DNA of 64,000 nucleotides. It comes from Acidisoma silvae (GTDB lineage: Bacteria > Pseudomonadota > Alphaproteobacteria > Acetobacterales > Acetobacteraceae). Of the stretch, positions 1-9,035 are shown piece after piece. Position 1 is the stretch's first letter; each line of letters starts with the position of its first letter. The stretch is from contig NZ_JAESVB010000002.1 of NCBI RefSeq assembly GCF_020618775.1, forward strand, positions 372,001-436,000. Reading direction: 5' to 3'. Below the pieces are notes generated by a model. That model ran no database searches. It had not been told where the DNA came from and saw only the letters and a list, made by a program, of their open reading frames with translations. The translations under genes and the position numbers were made by a program.

Positions 1-1
1 C

Positions 2-997
2 GAGACCCAGCGGCTGGTAAGCCCACAAGCCTTCGCGGCCGGGCGGCTGACCAATCTCTCGCCCGAACAATCGGGCCTTAACAAGCCGCTTTACGCCATC
101 GGCGGCAGCGAAGGCGTGGGCCTGCCCGGCAGCGGATTGACGCGCGCCTATAGTCTGGCCGAGTTGGAGGCCCTGTTCAGCGCCGGCATCGATCTCATCA
201 CCACACCCAGCGCCGGCGGACAGCCGGTCTGGAGTCTGCGGCTAGGCCATAACAGCGCCAGCAATCCGGCGATCCATGGCGACAGCTATACGCGCCTGAC
301 ACACTACATCGCCGCGACCTTGTCAGCCGGCATGGGAATTTTCGTCGGACAGGTCATCAACGCCGCTTTGCTGCGCCGCATCCGCAGCACATTGCTCGGC
401 TTTCTGGCCAATCTGCAAAGCCAGGGCCTGCTGGGCAGCACGGATGGGTCGGCGCCCTTCGCCGTTCTGTGCGACAGCGTCAACAACCCCGCCAACCGCA
501 CGGCGCTCGGCTTTGTCCAGGCGGATGTGCAGATCCGGTATCAGGGCATCAACGAAACCTTCATCGTCAATCTGGACGGCGGTACCGGCGTTCTTGTCTC
601 ATCCACCAATGCCGGCAGTAGCAGCGGGTCCGGAGGTAGCGGCGGTTCGGGATCGGGCGGCAGCGGCGGCTCAGGCAATGGCGGAACAGGCACAACCACG
701 CTCAGTTTCCAGACGCCGCCCATCGGCCCCTATACGGCCGGTCAGACCAATATCGGCGTCAATGCCGTGCTTGCCCCCGGCAGCACGAGCGCGAGCGTCC
801 AGTTTGGCTGGTCAACTTCCGCCACCACGGCACCGACGGGCTGGACGGCCGGACTCTATGTCAATAGCCAAAGCAATGGCGACGCGCTGTATGGCGCCTA
901 TCTGACCGCACCCGCCACGGCCGGCAGCTATTACGCCTGGGCAGCGATGGCCGACGGCAGCGTTCATGCCGTCTCCGCTCTCGTCACGGTCAGCTAA
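2..997 (+). CDS. Contractile phage tail sheath protein, C-terminal part, with Gly/Ser linker and Ig-like tail (5' end outside window)
   Basis: The frame is open from base 2, so the start lies upstream and 331 residues are visible. The first ~195 residues match the C-terminal part of contractile tail sheath proteins: a conserved region around RLTHYIAATL, then a helix-rich stretch, FAVLCDSVNNP and a final strand region ending FIVNLDGGTG. A linker made almost only of Gly and Ser follows (DNA about 610-705), then a ~95-residue Thr/Ala/Gly-rich beta domain ending in ALVTVS that looks Ig- or fibronectin-like. Sheaths form the outer contracting tube of myovirus tails and tailocins. The linker plus extra domain is unusual. 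The stop overlaps the next start (TAATG), so the two are translationally coupled. Sheath identity is fairly sure; the role of the tail domain is inference. Confidence 0.7.
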   Translation, partial: ETQRLVSPQAFAAGRLTNLSPEQSGLNKPLYAIGGSEGVGLPGSGLTRAYSLAELEALFSAGIDLITTPSAGGQPVWSLRLGHNSASNPAIHGDSYTRLTHYIAATLSAGMGIFVGQVINAALLRRIRSTLLGFLANLQSQGLLGSTDGSAPFAVLCDSVNNPANRTALGFVQADVQIRYQGINETFIVNLDGGTGVLVSSTNAGSSSGSGGSGGSGSGGSGGSGNGGTGTTTLSFQTPPIGPYTAGQTNIGVNAVLAPGSTSASVQFGWSTSATTAPTGWTAGLYVNSQSNGDALYGAYLTAPATAGSYYAWAAMADGSVHAVSALVTVS

Positions 998-3072
998 TGC
1001 TACTCGCTGCCCCCAATACGCCGCTGCTGGTGGCGACGGGCCTGTCCCTGCTCACCACTGGCGCGGAAGCCAGCGGACCACCGGGCGGCGGGTCGGCCCC
1101 TGGCGCGACACCGGCTGATATCGCTAGCCTGTCCGGCTGGTGGGATGCCGGCACGGCGACGGCCTGGAACGCGCCTGTCACTGCGCTGGCCGACCTGTCC
1201 GGCCGCGGCCAGCCCATCACGCCCTATCACTATTACAGCGGCAGCGGCATGACGCCGGCCTCCCTGCTGGCGACACCACGACTGAACGGCTTGCTGGGCG
1301 GCTTGGGCGCGCCGATCCCCCAGGCCACCTATGCGCCGACGCTCGACCCCGATACCGGCCTTGCCATCAGCGCCATCAGCCTTTCCCCCGATATCGCCTG
1401 GACCCACGGGCTGGTCTGGAGCCGGCCGAACCGCCGGCAGGGCACTTATGACGTCGATGCCAATCCGGTAGCGCTGATTACCGTGAACGGCACGGTTGTG
1501 CTGTCACTCTCTTCCACCGGTACGACGCTGACCCTGTTTCCGACCGGCGCCAATGTCACGCTCTCGGCCAGCATGGCGCGGCGACATAGCCACGCGATTA
1601 TTCTACGCAATGTGCCGGGGGCGGGTGTCGATGTCTGGCTCGACGGCGTTCTGGTTGTCAGCACCATCGCCAATCCCTTGGCCGCCGGCGTCACTGGCGC
1701 CGTCACCCTGCTGCATGACATGACGCTGCAAGGCGCAGCCCAGCTCTGGTTTCATGAGTTCGTCACCTGGGCGCGCGCCCTGGCGAATGCCGAAATCGAC
1801 ACGCTGACCACCTATTTCACGCGCTGGTTTCTGGGTGCGCGGCGTGGTGTCAGCCTGCTGATCATGGGCCAGTCGAATGCGAGTTACTTCGTGGCCTCGG
1901 GCGGCGCGCAACTGATGGCGAATGGGCTTGCATGGTATCTGGGCGCGCTGGCCGGCAATATCGTCTTTCAGCCTTCCGGCACCTATTTCGGTCCCGATCG
2001 CTATACGCAGGTCAACGGCCATCCCATTTCCAATTCCACCGCGCCGCTGTTTCCGCCCGGCGCAGGGAGCGGCACATTTCTCACCAATCCCGGTGATGGG
2101 TCCGACCCGTCCACCTGGGCGCTGGGTCCGGATGGATTGGCGACGGAAGCCTATCTGACCGGCGCATCCGCGATCCCGACGGGCGAAGACCTGGCGGATA
2201 TCGGGGCCATCCTGTGGCCCTGGACCGAACAGGACAGCACGGCCACCTATACGCAGAAGGCGCTCTATGCCGGCACGATCAGACGCCTGGCCGCGCTCAC
2301 CCGCGCCATGCTGGGGCGAACAGCGGCAAACCTGCCGCTGCTGATGTGGAACGCTATTCCCTATGAAAGCGATGCCGGTTTGCAGATGGTGCGCGAGGCG
2401 ATCAGCGACATAGCCGCAGTTGGCAGCGACAATCTGAACCTATTTCTGGCCCAAACGGCCGACAGCATTCCGCTCGGCGCCAGCTATGACGCGACCACGG
2501 GCCTTTGGACTGGCGGGGATGCCACGCATCGGGACGAGACGGATGAGATCACTTTCGGCCTGCGCGGCGCCCATGGCGCGGCCCGCAGCCTGGCGGCCGC
2601 CGGATTTGCGGATACGCTGCCGACCATTCCTGACACGATGCCCTTTCTGGGACCGAAAATTCTCAGCGCGCAGCTTGGCGGCGCGACGCTTGTCGTCACC
2701 CTCCAGCATGATCAGGGCAATAATATCCTGCTGCCCCTGCAAGCAGCGGCCGGCATGGGCTGGGCGGTGATGGATGGCGGATCGGTGGCATCCCCCGGCC
2801 CGATCATTACGGCCAATGCTGCGGCGCGCATCGACGCCACGCATCTGCAAATCACGCTGGCCAGCGCGCCTACAAACCCTGCCTCCGATTGCCTGCTGTT
2901 CTACCCCTATGGCTCGACGCAGATCGGCCGTGGCGATGCCGTGACCGATAATTTTGCCAGCATCGGCTGGCCGGCGGGGTGGGAGATGACAGACCAACTC
3001 GGCAGTGCCTGGGGCATCAACTTTCCGCTTCAGGCCACGAGCTACGGCATTCCCCTCGCCGCCGCCAGTTAG
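997..3072 (+). CDS. Phage-associated LamG-like/SGNH-esterase-like protein, probable tail fibre or surface-binding protein
   Basis: 691 residues. The N-terminal ~280 residues read like a concanavalin/LamG lectin fold: LSGWWDA near the start, a VDVWLDGVLV strand pair and an end near the NAEIDTL helix. Around residue 288 comes LLIMGQSNA, the GQSN block of SGNH/sialate-acetylesterase-type hydrolases, and near residue 510 a late DATHRDE segment could supply the Asp/His pair. The last ~130 residues form another beta-rich domain. This architecture is typical of tail fibres that bind and de-acetylate surface glycans. The hydrophobic N-terminus (LLVATGLSLL) might be a signal-like segment. It is coupled to the sheath gene by one base of overlap. 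Substrate and catalytic activity are not established. Confidence 0.5.
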   Translation: MLLAAPNTPLLVATGLSLLTTGAEASGPPGGGSAPGATPADIASLSGWWDAGTATAWNAPVTALADLSGRGQPITPYHYYSGSGMTPASLLATPRLNGLLGGLGAPIPQATYAPTLDPDTGLAISAISLSPDIAWTHGLVWSRPNRRQGTYDVDANPVALITVNGTVVLSLSSTGTTLTLFPTGANVTLSASMARRHSHAIILRNVPGAGVDVWLDGVLVVSTIANPLAAGVTGAVTLLHDMTLQGAAQLWFHEFVTWARALANAEIDTLTTYFTRWFLGARRGVSLLIMGQSNASYFVASGGAQLMANGLAWYLGALAGNIVFQPSGTYFGPDRYTQVNGHPISNSTAPLFPPGAGSGTFLTNPGDGSDPSTWALGPDGLATEAYLTGASAIPTGEDLADIGAILWPWTEQDSTATYTQKALYAGTIRRLAALTRAMLGRTAANLPLLMWNAIPYESDAGLQMVREAISDIAAVGSDNLNLFLAQTADSIPLGASYDATTGLWTGGDATHRDETDEITFGLRGAHGAARSLAAAGFADTLPTIPDTMPFLGPKILSAQLGGATLVVTLQHDQGNNILLPLQAAAGMGWAVMDGGSVASPGPIITANAAARIDATHLQITLASAPTNPASDCLLFYPYGSTQIGRGDAVTDNFASIGWPAGWEMTDQLGSAWGINFPLQATSYGIPLAAAS

Positions 3073-3082
3073 CGAGACCCTT

Positions 3083-3475
3083 ATGACGACCAATGACTGG
3101 ATCGGGGTTGCGACCGTCACGCTGACGCTGTTTGCGCTTTATTCATCGGGCCTCGCCTGGCTGGTCGGCCAGAACAGCCGGCTGCGCGCCGAGACGCGGC
3201 GCGAGCTGGAATCCCTGGAAGCCCTGATGGAGCGTGGATTGGACAAGACCCAGACGCAGGTGAATCAATTGCGGGACGGCAGCGCCACCAAGCCGGAACT
3301 GGCCGCCGTCGAGCAAAGGCTTGCCGCGACGCTGAACGAATTCAAGGCCGAAGCCCGAAGCGACTTCGCGAAAATCAGCCAGAAGGTGGACCGGCTGCCG
3401 GCGATCGAGGCGCATCTCGCCTCCGTCAGCAGCATGATCGAGAAGATTGGGGTCAGCCTCAGCGTGCGCGGGTAG
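3083..3475 (+). CDS. Small membrane-anchored coiled-coil phage protein (DUF2730-like)
   Basis: 130 residues from the ATG at 3083; a longer frame opens at 3005 inside the upstream gene but its extra residues look non-coding. One N-terminal membrane segment (about residues 5-27, IGVATVTLTLFALYSSGLAWL) is followed by a charged, heptad-like region to the end (LRAETRRELESLEALMERGL, then KISQKVDRLPAIEAHLASV). This layout matches small phage inner-membrane proteins such as DUF2730 or Rz-type spanins. It lies between the tail protein and the holin-like gene, consistent with a lysis or membrane role. The family call is tentative. Confidence 0.45.
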   Translation: MTTNDWIGVATVTLTLFALYSSGLAWLVGQNSRLRAETRRELESLEALMERGLDKTQTQVNQLRDGSATKPELAAVEQRLAATLNEFKAEARSDFAKISQKVDRLPAIEAHLASVSSMIEKIGVSLSVRG

Positions 3476-3955
3476 ATGTTCAGTCAATATAGCGACATGA
3501 GGAAAGAAAAATGGATCTCGCCTTTGACGGATGGCGCCGTCACGCTTGCCTCCGCCGGCATTGCCGCCCTGAGCCCTATTCTTGTCGTGAAGCTCAGCGC
3601 TTTCCTGAAACTCAATCTGGACCAGACGCATCGCGGCGCGCTGACCTCGGCGCTGGAAACCGCGCTCGGCCTTGGCCTGCAACTGGCCAAGGAAGCGGGT
3701 GACACGCATCTCGCCAATGTCAATGTGAAGAGCGCGGCGCTGGCCGCCATGGTCGGCTATGTGAAACAGGTCGTGCCCGACGCGATCAGCCATTTCGGCC
3801 TGACCGATGATGCCATTGCGCAGAAGGCCGCCGCCAGGCTCGCGACCACGTTGCATACCACGACGGCGGCGAGCGCCGCCGTCAATGCTCTGGCGGGACT
3901 TCTTCCGGCGGCGGCTGGTCAGCCTCAGGCGTCTCCGCCCCCCGCTTCACCATAA
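3476..3955 (+). CDS. Holin-like phage protein whose 3' end overlaps scpA
   Basis: 159 residues, starting directly after the preceding TAG. After a charged N-terminus comes a hydrophobic stretch (about residues 18-43, ending SPILVVKLSAFL). A helical region then resembles the C-terminal half of LLH-type phage holins: ALETALGLGLQLAKEAG, VGYVKQVVPDAISHFGLTDD and IAQKAAARL. The last ~25 residues are Ala/Pro-rich and are encoded antisense to the 3' end of scpA, overlapping it by 74 bp (3882-3955). That suggests the natural C-terminus was replaced when the phage segment joined the chromosome here. Holin function is inferred from pattern and neighbours. Confidence 0.45.
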   Translation: MFSQYSDMRKEKWISPLTDGAVTLASAGIAALSPILVVKLSAFLKLNLDQTHRGALTSALETALGLGLQLAKEAGDTHLANVNVKSAALAAMVGYVKQVVPDAISHFGLTDDAIAQKAAARLATTLHTTTAASAAVNALAGLLPAAAGQPQASPPPASP

Positions 3956-4721
3956 TCGGCCCGAACAGCTCTTCCTGGCGCAGCGCAATGGCGCCGCCCC
4001 GCGCCATTTCGAGCCCCGCCAGCAAGGTGCTCGCGAGCGCCGCGCGGCGGCCCAGCGGCTCGGCGGCCGGATCATCCGGCAGGAAGCTGGACAGTTCCGT
4101 CCAGTCGGGCATTTGGCCCATGAGCCGGCCCAGCCGCTTCAGCGCGTCCTGCACGCTCCAGAAGATCATCGGGCGCGGCGTGTAATGGCGTTGGGAGACG
4201 CCCCGGCGCAGCGCGCTGATATAGCCGCGCAGCAGTCCCGGCAGATCGAGCCTGAGGCCCGACCGGTCGGTCTCGGTCAGGTCTTCCGGCGCGCCCCGCG
4301 CAAAGACATCGAAACCAAGCTGCGGGCGATTGCCCAGCCATTGCGCGGCCCGACGCACGGCCTGCAATTCCACCAGACGCTCGGCCAGATTGCCGGCCAG
4401 CTGCTCCGTATCCTCGGCCTCCTCCACGCCTTGCGGCACCAGCAGGCGGGATTTCAGCCAGGCGAGCCAGGCCGCCATGACCAGCCAATCGGCGGCCAGT
4501 TCCAGCCGGATGCGCCGCGCGCCTTCGATGATGACCAGATATTGGTCGACCAGCGCGAGAATGGAGATATTGCCGAGGTCGACTTTCTGCGCGCGCGCCA
4601 GATCAAGCAGAAGGTCCAGCGGCCCTTCGAACCCTTCCAGCCGCAGCATCAGACTATGCGTGCTGTGGTTTGCGTCCTCCCCGAACAGATCGGGGCCGGA
4701 TTGCTTGGCGGCGTCAGACAC
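3882..4721 (-). CDS. scpA: Segregation and condensation protein A
   Basis: 279 residues. ScpA is the kleisin that bridges the SMC heads and recruits ScpB for chromosome condensation. The kleisin N-terminus is clear: LMLRLEGFEGPLDLLLDLAR (about residues 24-43), then VDLGNISILALVDQYL and the WLVMAAWLAWLKSRLLVP helix. The C-terminal winged-helix part is present, followed by an acidic Pro-rich tail. It overlaps the site-2 protease gene upstream by 8 bp. ScpB normally follows directly, but here convergent phage-like genes do. Confidence 0.93.
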   Translation of the reverse strand: MSDAAKQSGPDLFGEDANHSTHSLMLRLEGFEGPLDLLLDLARAQKVDLGNISILALVDQYLVIIEGARRIRLELAADWLVMAAWLAWLKSRLLVPQGVEEAEDTEQLAGNLAERLVELQAVRRAAQWLGNRPQLGFDVFARGAPEDLTETDRSGLRLDLPGLLRGYISALRRGVSQRHYTPRPMIFWSVQDALKRLGRLMGQMPDWTELSSFLPDDPAAEPLGRRAALASTLLAGLEMARGGAIALRQEELFGPIMVKRGAETPEADQPPPEEVPPEH

Positions 4722-5418
4722 TTTGGCCAGCCAGATTGAAGACCAGGCGCATGGCCCAGGGCAGGATACGGCTCAGAATTTCGTGAATTGGGTCGAAATT
4801 ATAGCCGGCCTGCCGCGCGGCCAAAGGCAGGATGAACAGCAGCAACAGCACGACCGCAATGCCCGCGCGCTCCATCCGCGCCCAGGCGGCGGCCAGGGGC
4901 AAGGGCAGAATCCCTACCATGATGCGCCCGCCGTCCAGCGGCGGAATCGGCAGAAGATTAAAAAGCCCCAGCACGATATTGGCGAGAATGAAATCCTGAA
5001 TGAAACTGGCGCTGGGCGCCATCATCTGCGGTGAGACATAGGGCAGCAGCCAGCCGCATAGCGCACCGATCCAGGCGAGGAAAAAGTTCATGGCAGGTCC
5101 GGCGGCGGCGACCAGGGCCATGCCCTGACGCGGATGGCGAAAGCGCCAGGCCGCCACCGGCACGGGCTTCGCCCAGCCGAACATGAAACCGATATGGCCG
5201 AGTGCCACCAATTGCCCGATCAGCAGAATACCGGGCAGGATGATGGTGCCGACCCGATCGACATGGCGCAGCGGATTGAGCGACAGCCGCCCTTGCAGCT
5301 TTGCCGTGTCATCGCCCAGACCCCAGGCCGCGAAACCATGCGCCGCCTCGTGCAATGTAATCGCCAGAATGGCCGCGACGGCGGCCAGGACAATTTCAAG
5401 AATGACGCCGTTCATCAT
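4714..5418 (-). CDS. Site-2 protease family membrane metallopeptidase (M50)
   Basis: 234 residues, mostly membrane helices. The zinc motif HEAAH is at residues 23-27 in the first helix, and the third ligand region reads LLPIPPLDGGR at about 157-167. The NPLRHVD motif near residue 47 is typical of the short, PDZ-less FpvJ/YwhC-like subgroup. There is no PDZ domain, unlike the RseP homologue at 52817-53929. Members cleave transmembrane segments; the substrate is unknown. It overlaps nagZ by 4 bp and scpA by 8 bp, so it belongs to that operon. Confidence 0.88.
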   Translation of the reverse strand: MMNGVILEIVLAAVAAILAITLHEAAHGFAAWGLGDDTAKLQGRLSLNPLRHVDRVGTIILPGILLIGQLVALGHIGFMFGWAKPVPVAAWRFRHPRQGMALVAAAGPAMNFFLAWIGALCGWLLPYVSPQMMAPSASFIQDFILANIVLGLFNLLPIPPLDGGRIMVGILPLPLAAAWARMERAGIAVVLLLLFILPLAARQAGYNFDPIHEILSRILPWAMRLVFNLAGQSV

Positions 5419-6413
5419 GCCGCGCCTTCAAGAATGCTTTGCCGTTCGGCCAGAAGCGCTGTGAGATCGAGCGGCGCTGTTGCAGGCTTCATCGCCGCCA
5501 GACGCGGGCCGAGACCGGCCACATCCGGCAGCGCTTCCAGAATGGCGCGGTTGCCATCTGCGTCACCCGGACAGAACAGGGCGATATCGCAGCCGGCGGC
5601 CAGCGAGGCTTCCGCTCGTTCCAAAGGCGAGCCCGTCAGCGCGTGCATGGCCAGGTCATCCGACAGCAGCAATCCAGGGAAGCCTATATCCTGCCGGATG
5701 ATTGTGCCGATCACGGTATCCGACAGCGTCGCCGGCCGGTGGTCGTCAATGCCCGCGAACAGGATATGCGCTGTCATCATGCAGGCAAATTCTTTGGCCA
5801 GAATCCGAAACGGTTCACGATCCCGCGCCCAATCCGGTCCCTGCGCGTCCACCACCGGCAGATGGTGATGGCTGTCGACGGTCGCCCTGCCATGACCGGG
5901 CACATGCTTCGCGACCGGAATAACGCCGGCCGCCAGCAAGCCCTGCCCCATGGCCCGGCCCAGTACCGCGACCGCCTGCGGCGCGGCGCCAAAACTGCGG
6001 TCGCCGACGACCTGCTGATTCTGACCGGGAAAGGCGAGATCGAGCACCGGTGCCGCCACCATGGTGAAGCCATGGGCGCGGCATTCGGCGCCGATTGCGG
6101 CGCCCTGCAACCAGGCCGCCCGCTCGGCCGCGGCCGGTGCGGACAGGTAAAGCGTGCCGATGACACCGCAAGCCGGATGACCGGCCCAATGCGGCGGCCG
6201 CAGCCGTGCCACGCGCCCGCCTTCCTGATCGATCATGATGACCGCGTCAGGACCGAGCGCGGCGCGCAGATCGGCAGTCAGCTTCGTAAGCTGCTCCGGG
6301 TTTTGCACATTGCGGCCGAACAGGATGACGCCGGCCGGCGGAAACTGGCGGAACAGGGCCGCCTCCGCTTCCGTCAGTGCAAGGCCTGAAATCCCGAGGA
6401 TCGCCGGTTTCAA
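5415..6413 (-). CDS. nagZ: Beta-N-acetylhexosaminidase (peptidoglycan recycling)
   Basis: 332 residues, GH3 family. NagZ removes N-acetylglucosamine from cytoplasmic anhydro-muropeptides. Landmarks are GVILFGRNV near residue 29, DQEGGRVARL (63-72), the KHVPGHGRATVDSHHHLP loop that carries the catalytic histidine (about 171-188), and LLSDDLAMHAL, whose aspartate is the nucleophile (about 250). There is no signal peptide, as expected for a cytoplasmic enzyme. It follows the SPOR-domain gene closely. Confidence 0.94.
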   Translation of the reverse strand: MKPAILGISGLALTEAEAALFRQFPPAGVILFGRNVQNPEQLTKLTADLRAALGPDAVIMIDQEGGRVARLRPPHWAGHPACGVIGTLYLSAPAAAERAAWLQGAAIGAECRAHGFTMVAAPVLDLAFPGQNQQVVGDRSFGAAPQAVAVLGRAMGQGLLAAGVIPVAKHVPGHGRATVDSHHHLPVVDAQGPDWARDREPFRILAKEFACMMTAHILFAGIDDHRPATLSDTVIGTIIRQDIGFPGLLLSDDLAMHALTGSPLERAEASLAAGCDIALFCPGDADGNRAILEALPDVAGLGPRLAAMKPATAPLDLTALLAERQSILEGAA

Positions 6414-6421
6414 GGACTGGC

Positions 6422-7240
6422 TCAGAACGAGGCCACGGTGCAGGCATTGCCATGGGCGCGCACGTCCTGGCAGAATTTCGTGGCTTCAGCGACCGAGCTG
6501 AAACCAGCGGTGCGCACGCGCCACCAGGTATGACCGTTGACCTCGGCGCTCGCGAAGATCGGGCTTCGGCCTCCGAAGAGTGCGGGCATGCGGTGGGACA
6601 GGTGATCCCATTCGCGCATCGCGGCTTCGCGGCTGTCCAGCGCTGCCAGTTGCACGCGAATGGGTCCATGGTGGGCCTCGGCCGGCGGGCGATATTCCTG
6701 CGCCAGATCATGCGTCTTCGCGGCCTCGCGCGAGGGCGGGCGCACGGCCATGGCCGTCTGCTTGCCGCCGCCCGCCGCCGGGGTTTCCGGCACGGATGGG
6801 ATAGAGACGGCAGGTGCCTGGGCCTGTGCGGCGGGCGGCGGAGCCGAAGGCAGCGTCACAGCCGGAGCCGGTTTCACGGGCGGCGCCGATGCCTGCTGTT
6901 CCTGCTGGGCGGCAGCGGCCAGCGCCGCCGGGTCCGGCGTTTCCGGCGCGGGTGCCACAGCACTGCTGCTGCCATTGGTCAGCAGGCCGCTGCTTTGGCT
7001 CGTCACGGCGAGGCCACCCGGATCGGCCGGCTTTTCCTTCACCGGGGTCGCCGGCGGCTGGATGACGGCAACGCCGCCAGACCCGCCGCTGCCCGTCGCC
7101 GCGAAAAAGGCGATCACCGCGATCAGGATGACGACGCCGGCACCACCGCCGATATAGAGCATCCGGCGCATTTCTTCGGCGCGGCGCTGCGGGGCCGAGC
7201 GATAGCCCGGCGGCGGAATGCGCAGATCGTCGTCCCGCAT
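6422..7240 (-). CDS. SPOR-domain membrane protein (FtsN-like)
   Basis: 272 residues. A short cytoplasmic N-terminus (~27 residues) precedes one membrane helix (about 28-48, MLYIGGGAGVVILIAVIAFF), a long Pro/Ala/Ser-rich linker (about 50-190) and a C-terminal SPOR domain (about 195-272: PIRVQLAALDSREAAMREW, then WWRVRTAGFSSVAEATKFC). SPOR domains bind denuded glycan at the septum. Its operon contains nagZ, so a cell-wall or division role is likely. The start overlaps the argS stop (TGATG). Confidence 0.87.
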   Translation of the reverse strand: MRDDDLRIPPPGYRSAPQRRAEEMRRMLYIGGGAGVVILIAVIAFFAATGSGGSGGVAVIQPPATPVKEKPADPGGLAVTSQSSGLLTNGSSSAVAPAPETPDPAALAAAAQQEQQASAPPVKPAPAVTLPSAPPPAAQAQAPAVSIPSVPETPAAGGGKQTAMAVRPPSREAAKTHDLAQEYRPPAEAHHGPIRVQLAALDSREAAMREWDHLSHRMPALFGGRSPIFASAEVNGHTWWRVRTAGFSSVAEATKFCQDVRAHGNACTVASF

Positions 7241-9027
7241 CAGCGCATCTCCTCCACCGGCGTCACACCCAAGACCTGAAGCCCCGAGCGAATGACAGTC
7301 GCGGTCGCGGCCACCAGAGCCAGACGGGCGCGCGTGCCGGCAGGGTCATCCGCCTGCAAGAAGCGCAGCGTTGCGTCATCACGCCCCTTGTTCCACAGCA
7401 TGTGAAACTCGCTAGCCAGATCATAAAGATAGAAGGCGACGCGATGCGGCTCTCGCGCCGCCGCCGCCCCTTCGATCAGGCGTGGCCAGTTCATCAAGGC
7501 GCGGATGAGCGCGATTTCCTGCGCGTCGTCCAGCGCCGACAGATCGGCGCCGGCCAGCGCTTGCGGCGTCATCGCCGCCGCGCCCAGCTGTTCCACGGCC
7601 GCGCGCAGCACGCTGCGGCAACGGGCATGGCCGTATTGGACGTAGAAGACCGGGTTTTCGCGGGTCTGCGCCACGGCCTGATCGAGATCGAATTCCATTT
7701 GGGCATCGGATTTGCGCATCAGCATGGTGAAGCGCACGGCATCGCGCCCGACTTCGTCCAGCAGGTCACGCAAGGTCACGAAAGTGCCGGCGCGTTTCGA
7801 CATGCGGACAGGTTCGCCGTTCCGCATGACATGGACGATCTGGCACAGCACCACTTCCAGCGGCACGCGCCCGTCCGACACCGCCTTCACCACGGCCTTC
7901 ATGCGGGAGACATAGCCGCCGTGATCGGCGCCCAGAATGTCGATCAGGATATCCGCGCCACGCGCGATCTTGTCGGCGTGATAGGCGATGTCATTCGCGA
8001 AATAGGTGTTGGACCCATCGGATTTGCGCAGCGGCCGATCGACGTCGTCGCCGAAATCGGTGGCACGGAACAGCGTCTGCGGACGCGGCTCCCAATCATC
8101 CGGGGTCTTGCCCTTGGGCGGCTCCAGCACGCCCTCATAGATCAGGCCCTTGGCTTCCAGCTCGGCGATGACGCGATTGGTGGCGCCACTGGCCAGCAAG
8201 GCGGCTTCGGATGAAAAGACTTTCTGCTGCACGCCGAGCAACGCCAGATCCTCGCGGATTTCGGCCAGCATCATGGCCAGGGCGCGGTCGCGCACCGTCT
8301 CGAACCACAGATCGGCCGGCGCCACGCCCAGATCGGGCGTCGCGAGTGAGGCACCGAAATCGCGGAACAGTGCTTCGCCGACGGGGATCAGATATTCGCC
8401 GCGATATTGCAGGCCGTTCGGCGTCTGGGTTTCGAATTCTTCCGGCGTGATGGTGCTGCCGGCCGCCTGCAGGTAGCGCCAATAGGATGCCCAGGCGAGC
8501 GCCTGAACCTGACCGCCGGCATCGTTGATGTAATATTCGGTCGTGACGTCAAACCCGGCCTTGGCCATCACGGCCGCCAGCGCATCACCCACCACGGCCC
8601 CACGGCAATGGCCGATATGCATCGGCCCGGTCGGGTTGGCGGAAACATATTCGACATTGACGCGCGTGCCGCCGCCAAAACGGCTGTCCCCATAGCTTTC
8701 GCCGGCCGCCAGGATAACGGGCACCAGCCCAAGCAACGCGTCCGTGCTGAGGCGCAGATTGACGAAGCCGGGGCCAGCGGGCTCGGCCGAGGCCAGCAGC
8801 GGCAGGCCAGCGAGCTTCTCAGCCAGCGCCTGGGCGAGCGCACGGGGGTTCTGCCCGGCCGGCTTGGCCGCGACCATGGCCGCATTCGTCGCCATATCGC
8901 CATGCGCCGGGTCGCGCGTCGGCGATACCTCGACGCGCGCCAGCAGCTCAGGTGGCAGATCAGGAACGATGGCGGTCAGGGCCGCCACCACATGGTCGCG
9001 CAAGTCGGAAAACAGATTCTGGCTCAT
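7240..9027 (-). CDS. argS: Arginyl-tRNA synthetase
   Basis: 595 residues, class I synthetase charging tRNA-Arg. The N-terminal Add-1 domain is followed by the HIGH signature in GPMHIGHCRGAVVG (about 132-145), the Rossmann core, a KMSK-like RMSKRAGTFVTL motif (about 389-400) and the anticodon-binding C-terminal domain ending LGVTPVEEM. It lies 8 bp after dgt and one base into the SPOR gene. Length and motifs are normal. Confidence 0.97.
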   Translation of the reverse strand: MSQNLFSDLRDHVVAALTAIVPDLPPELLARVEVSPTRDPAHGDMATNAAMVAAKPAGQNPRALAQALAEKLAGLPLLASAEPAGPGFVNLRLSTDALLGLVPVILAAGESYGDSRFGGGTRVNVEYVSANPTGPMHIGHCRGAVVGDALAAVMAKAGFDVTTEYYINDAGGQVQALAWASYWRYLQAAGSTITPEEFETQTPNGLQYRGEYLIPVGEALFRDFGASLATPDLGVAPADLWFETVRDRALAMMLAEIREDLALLGVQQKVFSSEAALLASGATNRVIAELEAKGLIYEGVLEPPKGKTPDDWEPRPQTLFRATDFGDDVDRPLRKSDGSNTYFANDIAYHADKIARGADILIDILGADHGGYVSRMKAVVKAVSDGRVPLEVVLCQIVHVMRNGEPVRMSKRAGTFVTLRDLLDEVGRDAVRFTMLMRKSDAQMEFDLDQAVAQTRENPVFYVQYGHARCRSVLRAAVEQLGAAAMTPQALAGADLSALDDAQEIALIRALMNWPRLIEGAAAAREPHRVAFYLYDLASEFHMLWNKGRDDATLRFLQADDPAGTRARLALVAATATVIRSGLQVLGVTPVEEMR

Positions 9028-9035
9028 GACGCGTA

